Numbered from the stretch's first letter, positions 25,076-34,802 are shown. The stretch is DNA of 64,000 nucleotides from Palauibacter sp965207805 (GCA_965207805.1 OZ242312.1:2108001-2172000); one strand, 5' to 3'. Notes: generated by a model from the sequence alone, not told the origin. Program-made: numbers and translations.

Positions 25076-28000
25076 GTGACGCTCCGCGGAGTCTTTGCGC
25101 GGAGAGCCGGGGCGGGGAAGCTGTTCGCCATGATGGGTCTGGCGGCGCTCGTCCTCTTCGTCATCGGGATCCTGCGTCCCCTGCGCAGCGCCTTCGCGCT
25201 CTCGGGGCTCGCGGCGGGCGACTTCTACCAGGTGTACTTCATCAGCGCGGCGGTCGTGGTCGTCGCTCCGTTCTACAACTTCCTCTCGGACCGCATCTCG
25301 TGGCGCCGTCTCATCCCCCTGACGGCGGCGTTCTTCGCCCTCAGCATGGTCGCCTTCCGCCTCCTCTACCAGCCGGGGGAGGCGTGGTTCGGACTTGTGT
25401 TCTACGGTTGGTACGACGTGCTGGCGGCTTCGCTCGTCACGCACTTCTATATCGCGACGCAGGTCTTCTACAACGCCCGCGATGCGAAGCGCGCCTATCC
25501 GGTCGTCATCGCCTCGGGTTCGGCCGGGGCCACGCTCGGAGCGCTCCTTACGACGGTCTTCACCTCCGGCGGGGGACCGTCGGAGAATCTGCTTCTCGTG
25601 GCGGGCGCCGCGCTCCTCGTGCTGGCGGGCGGCCTCGCTCTCGTCTGGTCGCGGGAGCCGCCGGAGCCCCCGTCGGAGTATGCGCACGCGGAAGATCCTG
25701 AACTCGAGCGCAGCGACCTGGGGCGCATGGCCGCGCACCCGCAGGTGCGGCTCATCGCCGCCACCGTGCTCCTGACGATCGTCGTCAAGCAGTTCATCGA
25801 CTACCAGTACAACACGCTCACGCGCGAGGTCTTCACCGACCTGGGCGCGATCGCCGGCTTCCTGGCCTTCGTGGACGTCCTCACCCAGTGGCTCCCGATC
25901 GTCGTCCTCCTCGCGCTGCGTCCGGTCCTGCGCCGTTGGGGCGCGGCGGTCGCCGTCATCATCTTCCCGGTGGCCGTGATCCTCGCGACCGGGGCGCTCG
26001 CCGCCGCCGTGTGGCTGTCCACCGCCGCGCTCGCTGTCGCCGTCGGGGCCCGGACGACGGAGAAGACGTTCCGCTATTCGGCCGAGCGCACGGGCCGCGA
26101 GATCCTCTATGTCCCGGTCCCGGAGGACATCAAGCTCAAGGCGAAGTCGTACATCGATGTGGCGGTGGAGAAGGGCGTGGGGAAGGCGCTTTCAGGCGTG
26201 CTCATCGCGATACCTTCGCTCGCGCTCGCCGGGCTGTCGATCATGGGCCGGCTCATCATCCTCGGGGTCGTCGGCGTGGCCCTGGCGGGCGTCCTGCTGT
26301 TCGCTTTCCTCAGGGTGCGAAAGTCGTACGTCACGAGTCTCGCGGAATCCTTCGAGGGGCGCTTCGCGAGCCTGCGCGGGACCTTCGTGTCGATGGAGGA
26401 CGTGGGCGCGCTGGCGCTCGCGCGGGAGGCGCTCGGGGACGAGCGGCCGCTGAAGGTCGCGTTCGCCTTCGACCTGCTGCGCGGCGCGACGCCGGAGGAT
26501 ATCGGGGCGCTCTCCCCGGAACTGTACGGCTTGCTCGAACACGAGAACTCCGGACTTCGGGCGAGAGCGCTGCGATCGCTGTCGCGTGCTCCCGGCCTTT
26601 CGGACGAAGGGGCGGTGCGGGCCCGGCTCGAGGACCCGGATTCGGCGGTGAGGCGAGCCGCGGCCCGGCTCCTCGCCCTGAAGGCGGCGCCGCGCGCCCG
26701 CGATGTCCTCATCCCCCTCCTCGACTCGGAGTCGACGAACGCCCGCTCGGCCGCGCTCGACTGCCTCTTCAGCGACTTCGGCGCCGCGCGCGCCGAACGC
26801 ATCGCGACCCCCCGCTTCGAGCACCTGCTGCGGGAACATGAGAGCGGGGCGCTCGAAGGACCCGGTGCCCGCGAGTTGGCGATGGCGGCGGGGCTCGTCC
26901 CCGGGCATCCGGCGGTGGAGCACATCCTCCTCGAACTCATCTCCGATCCTCGCGAGGATGTCGCGGCGGCGGCCGTGCGCAGCGCTTCCCGGCTTCCGCA
27001 GCCGGCCCTCGTGCAGGCGGCCATCGCCTCCCTGGCGGTCCCCCGGACCCGGAACGCGGCTCGCGACGGCCTCGCGGGGCGCGGCGAGGAGATCGTCACG
27101 CCTCTGCTGGCGGCACTCTCGGACCCGGCCGCCGACCCCTGGGTGCGCAGGGGCGTGGCCAGCGTGCTCGGCGAGATCGCGACGCCCGCGACGATCGACG
27201 CCCTCATCACTTCCTATCTTCTGCCGGAAACCGAACAGGCGCTCGACGACCAGGCCCTCGTGTCGCTCCACCGGCTGCGTACGCGGCACGATCACCTCAC
27301 GTTCCCGGCGGAGAGAGTACTCGAGGCCGTACAGCGCGAGGTGCAGGCGTCCCGGCGCTACGCCCGCGCCGCCACCGCGCTCGAGGGCGTGCCGGCGTCG
27401 ATGCCCGGAACACTGCTCCTCCGGGCGCTCGAGCAGGCGAGGAGGGATCGGCGGGCGAGTGTCTTCCGGTGGCTTGGGCTCGTATATCCGGAACAGCCGA
27501 TGCGGCGCAGCTACCTGGCGCTCGAGAGCGGAAAGCCGCGTCGCCGTGCGAACGCACTGGAATGGATCGAGACGACCGTCGGGCACCGCACGTTCTCCGA
27601 TCTCAGGCCGGTCCTCGCGGAAGAGGCTCCGCAACGGCCCTCGCGCGAGGCGGGAGAGGTTCTGCAGGAGTTGTGGTACGATGAGGACGCCTGGATCGCG
27701 AGGTGCGCGCTCTGGACGTCCTTCGAAACCGGCGGCGACGGGATCGGAGAGGCCCTCGGCCGGTTCACGCCGGCGGAACCGGCGCTGGCGCTGCTGGCCC
27801 GCCGACTTGAGCGACGGGCGGAGACCCCCGCGCAGGATCCGGGGGGCGAACGAGACGAGGAAGAGATGGAACTGATCGAAAAAGTGTTCCGCCTGCAGAG
27901 CGTGGATCTCCTCTCGGGCGTGGAGAGTCGGCAACTCGCGCTCCTCGCCTCCATCGCGAGGGAGGTGGAGGTGCGGCCGGACGCCATCTTCATCCGGAGG

Positions 28001-28279
28001 GGGGAGCCGACGGACGCCCTCTACCTCGTGATCCACGGTGAAGTTTCACTCGAGGGAGCGGGGGAGGGATCGATCTCCATCACGGATGGGGAAGCGTTCG
28101 GGACGTGGGCGTTGATCGACGAACACCCGAGTCTAGTCGAAGCGCGCGCCGTCGAGTCCACCCGCGTGCTGCGCATCACCCGGGAGGACTTCCGGGACCT
28201 TCTCATCGACCACCCCGAACTCGGCCTCGACCTGCTCGGCGGACTCGCGAGTCGCGTTCGCGGCCTGGCGATGACATGA
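25076..28279 (+). CDS. ATP/ADP translocase-like membrane protein fused to HEAT repeats and a cyclic-nucleotide-binding domain
   Basis: About 1067 residues from the GTG at 25076 (GGAG upstream); an ATG at 25031 is an alternative but lies only 12 nt past the tRNA. Residues 1-440 hold about 12 membrane helices of nucleotide-transporter (NTT/MFS-like) type, including LFVIGILRPLRSAFALSGLA and YNTLTREVFTDLGAIAGF. Residues ~480-880 are alpha-helical HEAT-type repeats (RARLEDPDSAVRRAAARLLA and similar). Residues ~930-1060 form a cNMP-binding jelly roll (IFIRRGEPTDALYLVIHGEV, then the cassette GEAFGTWALIDEHPSLVEAR). The transported substrate is unknown. The cytosolic tail suggests gating by a nucleotide second messenger or by protein partners. 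Confidence 0.82.
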   Translation: MTLRGVFARRAGAGKLFAMMGLAALVLFVIGILRPLRSAFALSGLAAGDFYQVYFISAAVVVVAPFYNFLSDRISWRRLIPLTAAFFALSMVAFRLLYQPGEAWFGLVFYGWYDVLAASLVTHFYIATQVFYNARDAKRAYPVVIASGSAGATLGALLTTVFTSGGGPSENLLLVAGAALLVLAGGLALVWSREPPEPPSEYAHAEDPELERSDLGRMAAHPQVRLIAATVLLTIVVKQFIDYQYNTLTREVFTDLGAIAGFLAFVDVLTQWLPIVVLLALRPVLRRWGAAVAVIIFPVAVILATGALAAAVWLSTAALAVAVGARTTEKTFRYSAERTGREILYVPVPEDIKLKAKSYIDVAVEKGVGKALSGVLIAIPSLALAGLSIMGRLIILGVVGVALAGVLLFAFLRVRKSYVTSLAESFEGRFASLRGTFVSMEDVGALALAREALGDERPLKVAFAFDLLRGATPEDIGALSPELYGLLEHENSGLRARALRSLSRAPGLSDEGAVRARLEDPDSAVRRAAARLLALKAAPRARDVLIPLLDSESTNARSAALDCLFSDFGAARAERIATPRFEHLLREHESGALEGPGARELAMAAGLVPGHPAVEHILLELISDPREDVAAAAVRSASRLPQPALVQAAIASLAVPRTRNAARDGLAGRGEEIVTPLLAALSDPAADPWVRRGVASVLGEIATPATIDALITSYLLPETEQALDDQALVSLHRLRTRHDHLTFPAERVLEAVQREVQASRRYARAATALEGVPASMPGTLLLRALEQARRDRRASVFRWLGLVYPEQPMRRSYLALESGKPRRRANALEWIETTVGHRTFSDLRPVLAEEAPQRPSREAGEVLQELWYDEDAWIARCALWTSFETGGDGIGEALGRFTPAEPALALLARRLERRAETPAQDPGGERDEEEMELIEKVFRLQSVDLLSGVESRQLALLASIAREVEVRPDAIFIRRGEPTDALYLVIHGEVSLEGAGEGSISITDGEAFGTWALIDEHPSLVEARAVESTRVLRITREDFRDLLIDHPELGLDLLGGLASRVRGLAMT

Positions 28280-28285
28280 TCCGAC

Positions 28286-28771
28286 ATGGATGAGATCAGA
28301 CCGGACGCCGGCACCGTGATGGTCGTCGACGACGAGGACATGGTCGTGGACGCCATTAAGGGGTTCCTGGAGCTGGAAACGGACCACCTTGTGCTCCCGT
28401 TCACGTCCGCGCGCGACGCGCTCACCCACCTGGAGGAGGAACCGGTCCACGCGATCGTGGCCGATCTCATGATGCCCGAACTCGACGGGGTGCAGTTCCT
28501 GACGCGAGCCCGCAGGATGAGGCCGGAGGCGACCCGGATCCTGCTCACGGGCTACGCCGACAAGGAAAACGCCATCCTGGCGATCAACGAGGCCGGGCTC
28601 TACCAGTACCTCGAAAAGCCGTGGAACAACGACGCGCTCGCCTTCGCCATCCGCAACGGGGTCGAACGAAGCCTCCTCTTCCGCGCGCTGAGCGAACGCA
28701 TGGCCGAGCTCGAGGCAGCCAACGACGAACTCGCCGGCCTTCGGCAGCGCTGGATACAGGCCTTTCTGTGA
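28286..28771 (+). CDS. Response regulator receiver protein with C-terminal helix
   Basis: A 161-residue CheY-like receiver. The acidic pocket is VMVVDDEDM (residues ~11-19), the phosphorylated Asp lies in IVADLMMPELDG (~58), the switch residue in ILLTGYADKEN, and the Lys in YLEKPWNN (~111). The last 40 residues form a coiled-coil-like helix (ALSERMAELEAANDELAGLR) rather than a DNA-binding domain. The sequence family with a LEKPW ending is common in single-domain or HD-GYP-type regulators. It overlaps the kinase gene downstream (GTGA at 28768-28771), its probable partner. Confidence 0.92.
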   Translation: MDEIRPDAGTVMVVDDEDMVVDAIKGFLELETDHLVLPFTSARDALTHLEEEPVHAIVADLMMPELDGVQFLTRARRMRPEATRILLTGYADKENAILAINEAGLYQYLEKPWNNDALAFAIRNGVERSLLFRALSERMAELEAANDELAGLRQRWIQAFL

Positions 28772-29565
28772 GTGAGCCGGGACTCGGGCCGACAGCCCGG
28801 GAGATCACGCAGGCCCGGCTCGCGACGCTGGGCATGCTGGTCGCGGGGATCGCGCACGAACTCAACACTCCGCTGGGCGCGCTGAACAGCAACCACCACG
28901 TCATCGAGCGCGCGCTCCTCAAGCTGGGCGAGATCCTCGAGGACGAAGTCGTCACGCCGGACGAACTCGACGAAGTCCGAAGGGTCGTGCGGGCCACGGA
29001 ATCGGTGCTGCGAACGAACGGCATCGCGGTGGAGCGCATGGTGAACCTCGTACGGAACCTGCGGAACTTCGGCCGACCCACGACCTCCGAGCCTCGCCCC
29101 GTGGACCTTCACGAAGGCATCGAGGGCACGCTGGCCCTTCTGGGACACGAGTTGAAGGAGATCGAGGTCGTCCGGGACTTCGGGGAGCTGCCGCCCGTGG
29201 TGTGCCATCCGAACCGGATCAACCAGGTGTTCATGAACCTCGTGCACAACGCGGCCCAGGCCATGCGCGGCGGCGGCGTACTCACGATCCGGACGCGCGC
29301 GGAAGGGGACCACGCGCACGTCCGCGTCGCCGACACGGGCCGGGGCATCCCGCGCGACGTCATCGGGGAGATCTTCGAACCCGGCTTCACGACCAAGGGC
29401 GAGCGAATCGGCATGGGGCTGGGTCTCGCGATCACGCTCCAGATCGTACACCAGCACGGAGGCGATATCTCGGTCGAGAGCGAACCGGGACGCGGGACGA
29501 CGTTCGACGTAGTCCTGCCGCTTCGGCAGTCCACGGGTCCCGCAGGGAAGGAGGCTTCAAAATGA
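28768..29565 (+). CDS. Soluble histidine kinase
   Basis: A 265-residue kinase with a GTG start overlapping the upstream stop. The H-box is GMLVAGIAHELNTPLGALNS (His about residue 30), the N-box INQVFMNLVHNAAQAM (~158), then G1 VADTGRGIPRD (~190), the F-box EPGFTTKG and G2 GMGLGLAITLQIV. No membrane segment or sensor domain is present, so input probably comes from the receiver protein encoded just before it, or from the coiled-coil dimerisation helix. The pair could act as a sensor module for the transporter-CNB fusion upstream, an inference from gene order. Confidence 0.92.
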   Translation: MSEPGLGPTAREITQARLATLGMLVAGIAHELNTPLGALNSNHHVIERALLKLGEILEDEVVTPDELDEVRRVVRATESVLRTNGIAVERMVNLVRNLRNFGRPTTSEPRPVDLHEGIEGTLALLGHELKEIEVVRDFGELPPVVCHPNRINQVFMNLVHNAAQAMRGGGVLTIRTRAEGDHAHVRVADTGRGIPRDVIGEIFEPGFTTKGERIGMGLGLAITLQIVHQHGGDISVESEPGRGTTFDVVLPLRQSTGPAGKEASK

Positions 29566-30560
29566 TGCGATGCGCCCAGCTGCTCCGCCCCCTGGTTTTC
29601 GTCGCGGCGGTCTCCGCCGTTGCGGCGCCGGCCCCGGCGGCGGCCCAGGACGCGAACTTCCTGCTCCCCATCCCCGAGATCGACAGGGTCCTCCGCGAAG
29701 GTGAAATCCAGGTCCTCGACGTACAGCCGTCCCGCGGTCTTCCCGGCGAGCGCACCTATCGCGTGACGCTGCAATCCGGCGACCACGTGCTCGGGGTCAA
29801 GTACGCCCCGGCCCGCGAGGGCGCGGACGAGTTCAACAACCGGCCCCGCTACGAGCTGGCGGCCTACGACGTCCAGGCCCTCTTCCTCGACGAGCGGGAA
29901 ATGGTCGTCCCTCCGACGGCGATCCGCGCGTTTCCCCTCGATGTCGTCCAGGCCACCCTCGCCCGGGCGGGAGACGCGGCCAACCCTCCGGAACGGACGT
30001 TCGACGAGTGGCCGATGACCCTCGTCGCCCTCCAGTACTGGATGTTCAACGTCGACGTTCCCGAGGAGCTGCCCGACGAGGACCGAATCGATGAGGATGA
30101 GGCGTACGAGCGTCTGCTCGGGAACTTCAACCTCCTCACCTACATCATCGGCCACAGCGACTCGAACCAGGGGAACTTCATGCAGTCGATGGACCCCGAT
30201 TGGCCGCGCGTGTTCAGCGTCGACAACGGCGTGGCGTTCGCGAGCGAGGAGAGCAACCGGGGCACGGAGTGGCGCGATCTGCAGCTCGACCGCTACCCCG
30301 CCTCCCCCATCGACCGGCTGCGCGGCCTCTCGCTCGAGGGGCTGCAGGCGCAATTCGGGGTCCTCGTCCAGTTCGAGATACGGGACGGAAACTTCGTCGA
30401 GGTGGAGCCGACGGAGAACCTCGACCCCGGCCGCGGGGTTCGGCGCGACGCTGAGCGGATTCAGCTCGGCCTCACGGAGCGGGAGATCCGGGCCATGCAC
30501 CGGCGCATCGTCCGTTTGCTGGAGCGGGTCGATGACGGCCGATACGGGCTGATCCCCTGA
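29562..30560 (+). CDS. Exported protein with an atypical kinase-like active-site pattern
   Basis: 332 residues with a clear signal peptide (PLVFVAAVSAVAAPAPAAAQ, cleavage after AAA-Q). The mature part contains RTYRVTLQSGDHVLGVKYAP, a beta-strand-lysine pattern like a kinase N-lobe, then IIGHSDSNQGNFMQ and VFSVDNGVAF. The order HxDxxxxNF followed by xDNG resembles the catalytic and metal-binding loops of Fam20C/HipA/PI-kinase-like proteins. Start selection: ATG at 29562, eight bases after AAGGAGG. It may phosphorylate extracytoplasmic protein or lipid. Alternatively it is an inactive fold; no homologue can be searched here. The neighbouring phosphatase supports a modification role. Confidence 0.55.
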   Translation: MMRCAQLLRPLVFVAAVSAVAAPAPAAAQDANFLLPIPEIDRVLREGEIQVLDVQPSRGLPGERTYRVTLQSGDHVLGVKYAPAREGADEFNNRPRYELAAYDVQALFLDEREMVVPPTAIRAFPLDVVQATLARAGDAANPPERTFDEWPMTLVALQYWMFNVDVPEELPDEDRIDEDEAYERLLGNFNLLTYIIGHSDSNQGNFMQSMDPDWPRVFSVDNGVAFASEESNRGTEWRDLQLDRYPASPIDRLRGLSLEGLQAQFGVLVQFEIRDGNFVEVEPTENLDPGRGVRRDAERIQLGLTEREIRAMHRRIVRLLERVDDGRYGLIP

Positions 30561-30574
30561 GGCCTGGGCGTCGG

Positions 30575-31879
30575 ATGTCCGGTCTGCTGGGCTGTGCCGT
30601 CGCCGCCGCGGGGGTGGGGTGGACGGGAGCCTCCGCGCCCGCCTCCGGCGGCGCGACGCCACCGGCCGGGTCTTCTGCGCGAACGGGGCAGCCCGGCTGG
30701 CACGTCGCGGGCGAGTACGGACTCTACGTCGCGCTCGCCGGCCGAGGCCTCGAAGTGCGCTGGCTGACGGAGGAAGAGGGGCCCGGCCTGGTTCGCGCCA
30801 TCGTGGGCGGGCGAGTGGTCGATGAGCGGAGGACGGACCGGGGATACGCGCACGCGGCTCGCCTGCGGGTCCGGGCGCCCGAAATCACGCTCGAATTCGG
30901 AGCGGAACAGCCGGACGGCGCCGGCCGAACCGCGGCTCTGCACCGAACCCGGATCTGGGCGGAGCCCCCGCCCCCGGAAATCGACTTCTCGGGCCACGAC
31001 TCGGTGTTCGTGTTCGGTGATGTGCATGGGGAGTTCGACCGCGTCGTTTCGCTGCTCGGCCTGGCTGGCCTGATCGACGCGGAACTGCGCTGGACGGGCG
31101 GCAGCGCTGTGGTCGCCTTCCTCGGAGACCTGTTCGACCGGGGGCACGATGTCACCCGCCTCCTCTGGTTCGTCTACGGCCTGGAACGGGAGGCGCGGGA
31201 GGCCGGAGGCCGGGTCATCACGCTCCTCGGCAACCACGAAGCGATGGTCCTGTCCGGAGACCTGCGCTACGTCGCGCCGAAGGAGCAGACGATCGCCGAC
31301 CTGCACGGCATGTCCTACGAGACGCTGTTCGATCCGGACCGGTCCGTCCTCGGACGCTGGATCGCCGCCAAGCCAGGGTTGGTTCGGCTGGAGGATCTGC
31401 TGTTCGCGCACGGTGGCGTGAGTCCGGCATATGTCGATTCCTCGCTCGAGGAGTACCAGGACACCCTGGAGACGTTCATCGCGGAGCCGCTGTTCACGAG
31501 GTGGCGGGACGAAGCGTTCCTCCGTGAATACGCGCGAGAAACCCAGCTCGATACCGCCCAGATCTACCGGCGGTACGACTTCTTCTTCGGACCGGAGAGC
31601 GTGCTCTGGTATCGGGACCTCGTGCTCGCCGACACGCTCGGGGACCATCTCGACGCCGTCCTGGAGCGCTTCGGGGCCCGCATTCACGTCGTCGGCCATA
31701 CGCCCGTGCGCACGATCCGGGAGAGCTACGGGGGAAAGCTCATCGCCGCGGATCTGCTCGACGCCGCGGCGGAGGTGCTGCGCCTCATCCGCCGGAGGGA
31801 CGGCGGCTGGAACCGTACGGTCATCCGGTTGGACGGCGGCACCGTGACGCTCGAATCCGCGGGGGACTCCGGCGCCTGA
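30575..31879 (+). CDS. Calcineurin-like metallophosphatase, Shelph/ApaH-type
   Basis: A 434-residue PPP-family phosphatase. Metal and catalytic motifs appear in order: FVFGDVHGEFDR (about residue 146), FLGDLFDRGHD (~182), LLGNHEAMV (~218), FAHGGVSPAY (~277) and VVGHTPVRT (~374). This order is standard for Shewanella-like phosphatases. The N-terminus (LLGCAVAAAGVGWTGASAPA) is hydrophobic with a possible lipobox cysteine, although the basic region before it is too short for a secure lipoprotein call. A beta domain (residues ~40-130) precedes the catalytic domain. It follows the kinase-like gene by 14 bp and may be its counterpart. Confidence 0.85.
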   Translation: MSGLLGCAVAAAGVGWTGASAPASGGATPPAGSSARTGQPGWHVAGEYGLYVALAGRGLEVRWLTEEEGPGLVRAIVGGRVVDERRTDRGYAHAARLRVRAPEITLEFGAEQPDGAGRTAALHRTRIWAEPPPPEIDFSGHDSVFVFGDVHGEFDRVVSLLGLAGLIDAELRWTGGSAVVAFLGDLFDRGHDVTRLLWFVYGLEREAREAGGRVITLLGNHEAMVLSGDLRYVAPKEQTIADLHGMSYETLFDPDRSVLGRWIAAKPGLVRLEDLLFAHGGVSPAYVDSSLEEYQDTLETFIAEPLFTRWRDEAFLREYARETQLDTAQIYRRYDFFFGPESVLWYRDLVLADTLGDHLDAVLERFGARIHVVGHTPVRTIRESYGGKLIAADLLDAAAEVLRLIRRRDGGWNRTVIRLDGGTVTLESAGDSGA

Positions 31880-31894
31880 CCTCGGTTGCCGCTG

Positions 31895-33127
31895 CTATGC
31901 CTCCCGGAGAACGCCGTGTCGGATCTCGCCGCCGCTCACCGTCGCCACGCACGCGTTGGGCCGCAAGTGGTAGAGCCAGTGTTCCACGTTCGGGGCATCG
32001 ATGACCGCGAAATCCGCCGCGGTTCCCGGCTCCAGCGACCCCACACCACCTTCGCGGCCGATGGCCCGGGCCGCGTAGCGCGTCGCGCCCTTCAGCACTT
32101 CGGCGGGCGTCATGCGCTGTCGCGTACACGCCAGCGTCATGGCGAAGGGAAGGTGATAGGACGGGGCCGTGCCGGGGTTGAAATCGCTGGCCACCGCTAC
32201 CGCGACACCCCCGTCGATGAGCGCCCGGGCGGGGGGTGGCGTCTGATTCAGGTAGAGGCTGGCGAGAGGAAGCGTGACCCCGACGACACCGGCCGCGGCG
32301 AGCGCCTCGATCCCGGCTTCCGACACGTACTCCAGGTGATCCGCCGATACGGCCCGGAGAGACGCCGCGAGCTCGGCCCCGCCACTCCCGGAGAGCTGAT
32401 CCACGTGGAGCTTCGGCCGTAACCCGAGTTCGCGGCCCCGTTCGCAGATCCGCCGCGCCTCGTCGGTGGAGAAGGCGGAGTCCTCGACGAACACATCGCA
32501 GAACTCGGCCAACCCTTCCGCCGCCACGGCGGGCAGGATCCGCTCCGTGATGTGCTTCACGTAGCCGGCCCGGTCCGCGGACCATTCCGGAGGGACGACG
32601 TGCGCGGCGAGGCACGTCGCGACGATCCGTGCCGGTCCCATCTCGTCGAGCCGCCGGTACACGCGCAGGAGTCGGAGTTCCGTCTCGAGATCCAGTCCGT
32701 ATCCGCTCTTCGCCTCGACCGTCGTGATCCCGAGGGACACCATCCCGGACAGGAACTCGCGCGCGCGAGCGAGAAGCTCCCCTTCATCGAGTCCGCGCGT
32801 GGCCCGCACCGTGGATGCGATCCCGCCTCCGGCTGCCGCGATCTCCAGGTAGTCGCGGCCGCGGATCCGGTCGGAGAACTCGCTCGCCCGCCATCCTCCG
32901 AAGGCGAGATGCGTGTGCGCGTCCACGAGTCCGGGAATGACAAGCCTCCCGTCAGCGCTCCAGGCAGGCTCGGTCTCGTACTCCACCGGCAGCGCCGCGG
33001 CGGGCCCGACCCAGCGGACGATCCCATCGCGCCACACGAGCGTGGCGTCCCGCATGAGCCCGATGTCCTCCTGGCCGGCAGGGTTCGCGCAGGCGGCGAG
33101 ACAGCCGATGTTCACGAGGCGCGGCAT
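31895..33127 (-). CDS. hutI: Imidazolonepropionase
   Basis: A 410-residue amidohydrolase of histidine degradation: it hydrolyses imidazolone-5-propionate to N-formimino-glutamate. The metal site is VDAHTHLAFGG (about residue 70). Further landmarks are GITTVEAKSGYGLDLETEL, KLHVDQLSGSGGAELA, AVSADHLEYVS and VASDFNPGTAPS, all typical of HutI. It is last in the hut operon, 16 nt after hutU. The gene converges with the phosphatase gene; the 15-nt gap has no visible terminator. Confidence 0.95.
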   Translation of the reverse strand: MPRLVNIGCLAACANPAGQEDIGLMRDATLVWRDGIVRWVGPAAALPVEYETEPAWSADGRLVIPGLVDAHTHLAFGGWRASEFSDRIRGRDYLEIAAAGGGIASTVRATRGLDEGELLARAREFLSGMVSLGITTVEAKSGYGLDLETELRLLRVYRRLDEMGPARIVATCLAAHVVPPEWSADRAGYVKHITERILPAVAAEGLAEFCDVFVEDSAFSTDEARRICERGRELGLRPKLHVDQLSGSGGAELAASLRAVSADHLEYVSEAGIEALAAAGVVGVTLPLASLYLNQTPPPARALIDGGVAVAVASDFNPGTAPSYHLPFAMTLACTRQRMTPAEVLKGATRYAARAIGREGGVGSLEPGTAADFAVIDAPNVEHWLYHLRPNACVATVSGGEIRHGVLREA

Positions 33128-33143
33128 GGTGGAAAGCGGCCGG

Positions 33144-34802
33144 TTACTCGAGCATGGGAAGGTCGACCCCGCGCTCGCGGGCGGTGCGGATCGCCTCCGG
33201 ATACCCGGCGTCGGCGTGTCGCATGACCCCGGTGCCGGGATCGGCCGTGAGCACGCGCTCCAGCCGCCGGCCGCCGGACGTCGTTCCGTCGGCAACGCAC
33301 ACCATGCCAGCGTGCGTGGAATATCCGACGCCCACGCCACCCCCGTTGTGGATCGAGACCCAGCTCGCCCCGCAGGCGGTGTTGAGCATTGCGTTGAGCA
33401 GGGGCCAGTCGGCGATCGCGTCGGAACCGTCCCGCATCCCCTCGGTCTCCCGATTCGGCGAAGCCACGGAGCCGGTGTCGAGGTGGTCCCGGCCGATCAC
33501 GATGGGCGCCCGCACCCGTCCCGTCTTCACCAGCCAGTTGAAGCGCTCGCCCATCTCCGCCCGCTCGCCGTACTCGAGCCAGCAGATACGCGACGGCAGG
33601 CCCTGAAAACTCACCCGCTCGCGCGCCTGGCGGATCCAGCGGCCCAGCGCCTCCTTCTCGGGGAACGTCTCGAGGACGGCGGCGTCCGTCGCCGCGATGT
33701 CATCGGGATCGCCGGAGAGGGCGGCCCAGCGGAAGGGTCCTGCGCCCCGGCAGAAGAGGGGTCGAATGAAGGCGGGCACGAAGCCGGGAATGTCGAAGGC
33801 CTCCGCCATGCCGCGAAGATCGGCCACCTGGCCGCGAAGGTTGTTTCCGTAGTCGAACGCGATCGCCCCTCTCGCCTTGAGCGCGAGCATGGCGGACACG
33901 TGCGCCACCATCGAATCGAGCACAAGCTCCACGTATGCGTCCGGGTCCGAGAGGCTCAGCGCCTCGGCCTCTTCCACGGACAGGCCCGCAGGGATGTAGC
34001 CGAGACGGAGGTCGTGCGCCGACGTCTGGTCCGTGAGCACGTCGGGCACGACGCCACGTTCCGCGAGCGCCGGCAGGACTTCGGCGATGTTCCCGAGCAG
34101 GGCCACGGAAAGCGCCTCCCGCCGGTCCATGGCGGCGGAGAGCAACTCCAGCGCCTCGTCGAGATCGGTGGCCATCCGGTCGCAGTAGCCCGTGGCGAGA
34201 CGGCGGCGAATCCGGTCTTCCCGGACCTCGACTCCCAGGAGAGCCCCCCCGTTCATCGTCGCGGCGAGCGGTTGGGCGCCCCCCATCCCTCCCAGCCCGC
34301 CGGTCACGACGAGCCGCCCCGCCAGCGAGCCCCCGAAGTGCTGCCGGGCGAGTTCCGCGAACGTCTCGTACGTCCCCTGGAGAATCCCCTGAGTGCCGAT
34401 GTAGATCCACGAACCCGCGGTCATCTGCCCGTACATCGTGAGCCCCAGCGCATCGAGACGCCGGAACTCATCGATATCTCCCCAGCGGGGGACGAGATGG
34501 GCGTTCGCGATGAGGACGCGCGGCGCCTCGTCATGCGTGCGGAAGACGCCGGCGGGCTTTCCGCTCTGGACGAGGAGCGTTTCGTCGTTCTCGAGCCGGC
34601 GCAGGGTCTCCACGATCCTGGCGTACGCCGTCCAGTCGCGTGCCGCCTTGCCCGCGCCCCCGTAAACGATGAGGTCCTCGGGACGCTCCGCCACGTCCGG
34701 GTCGAGGTTGTTCATCAGCATCCGGAGCGCCGCCTCCTGGTGCCATCCCTTGCAGGAGAGCGTCGTTCCCCTCGGCGCCCGGATCGGTCCGGCCGGTTTC
34801 AT
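33144..34802 (-). CDS. hutU: Urocanate hydratase
   Basis: A 552-residue urocanase, the usual length. NAD-binding and active-site segments are present: VTGGLGGMGGAQPLAATMNG, the catalytic cysteine-containing AFIRPLFCRGAGPFRWAALS, and GGVGVGYSTHAGMVCVADGT. It converts urocanate to imidazolonepropionate. The ATG overlaps the ftcD stop by four bases (ATGA on the minus strand, 34799-34802), so the two are translationally coupled. Confidence 0.97.
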   Translation of the reverse strand: MKPAGPIRAPRGTTLSCKGWHQEAALRMLMNNLDPDVAERPEDLIVYGGAGKAARDWTAYARIVETLRRLENDETLLVQSGKPAGVFRTHDEAPRVLIANAHLVPRWGDIDEFRRLDALGLTMYGQMTAGSWIYIGTQGILQGTYETFAELARQHFGGSLAGRLVVTGGLGGMGGAQPLAATMNGGALLGVEVREDRIRRRLATGYCDRMATDLDEALELLSAAMDRREALSVALLGNIAEVLPALAERGVVPDVLTDQTSAHDLRLGYIPAGLSVEEAEALSLSDPDAYVELVLDSMVAHVSAMLALKARGAIAFDYGNNLRGQVADLRGMAEAFDIPGFVPAFIRPLFCRGAGPFRWAALSGDPDDIAATDAAVLETFPEKEALGRWIRQARERVSFQGLPSRICWLEYGERAEMGERFNWLVKTGRVRAPIVIGRDHLDTGSVASPNRETEGMRDGSDAIADWPLLNAMLNTACGASWVSIHNGGGVGVGYSTHAGMVCVADGTTSGGRRLERVLTADPGTGVMRHADAGYPEAIRTARERGVDLPMLE

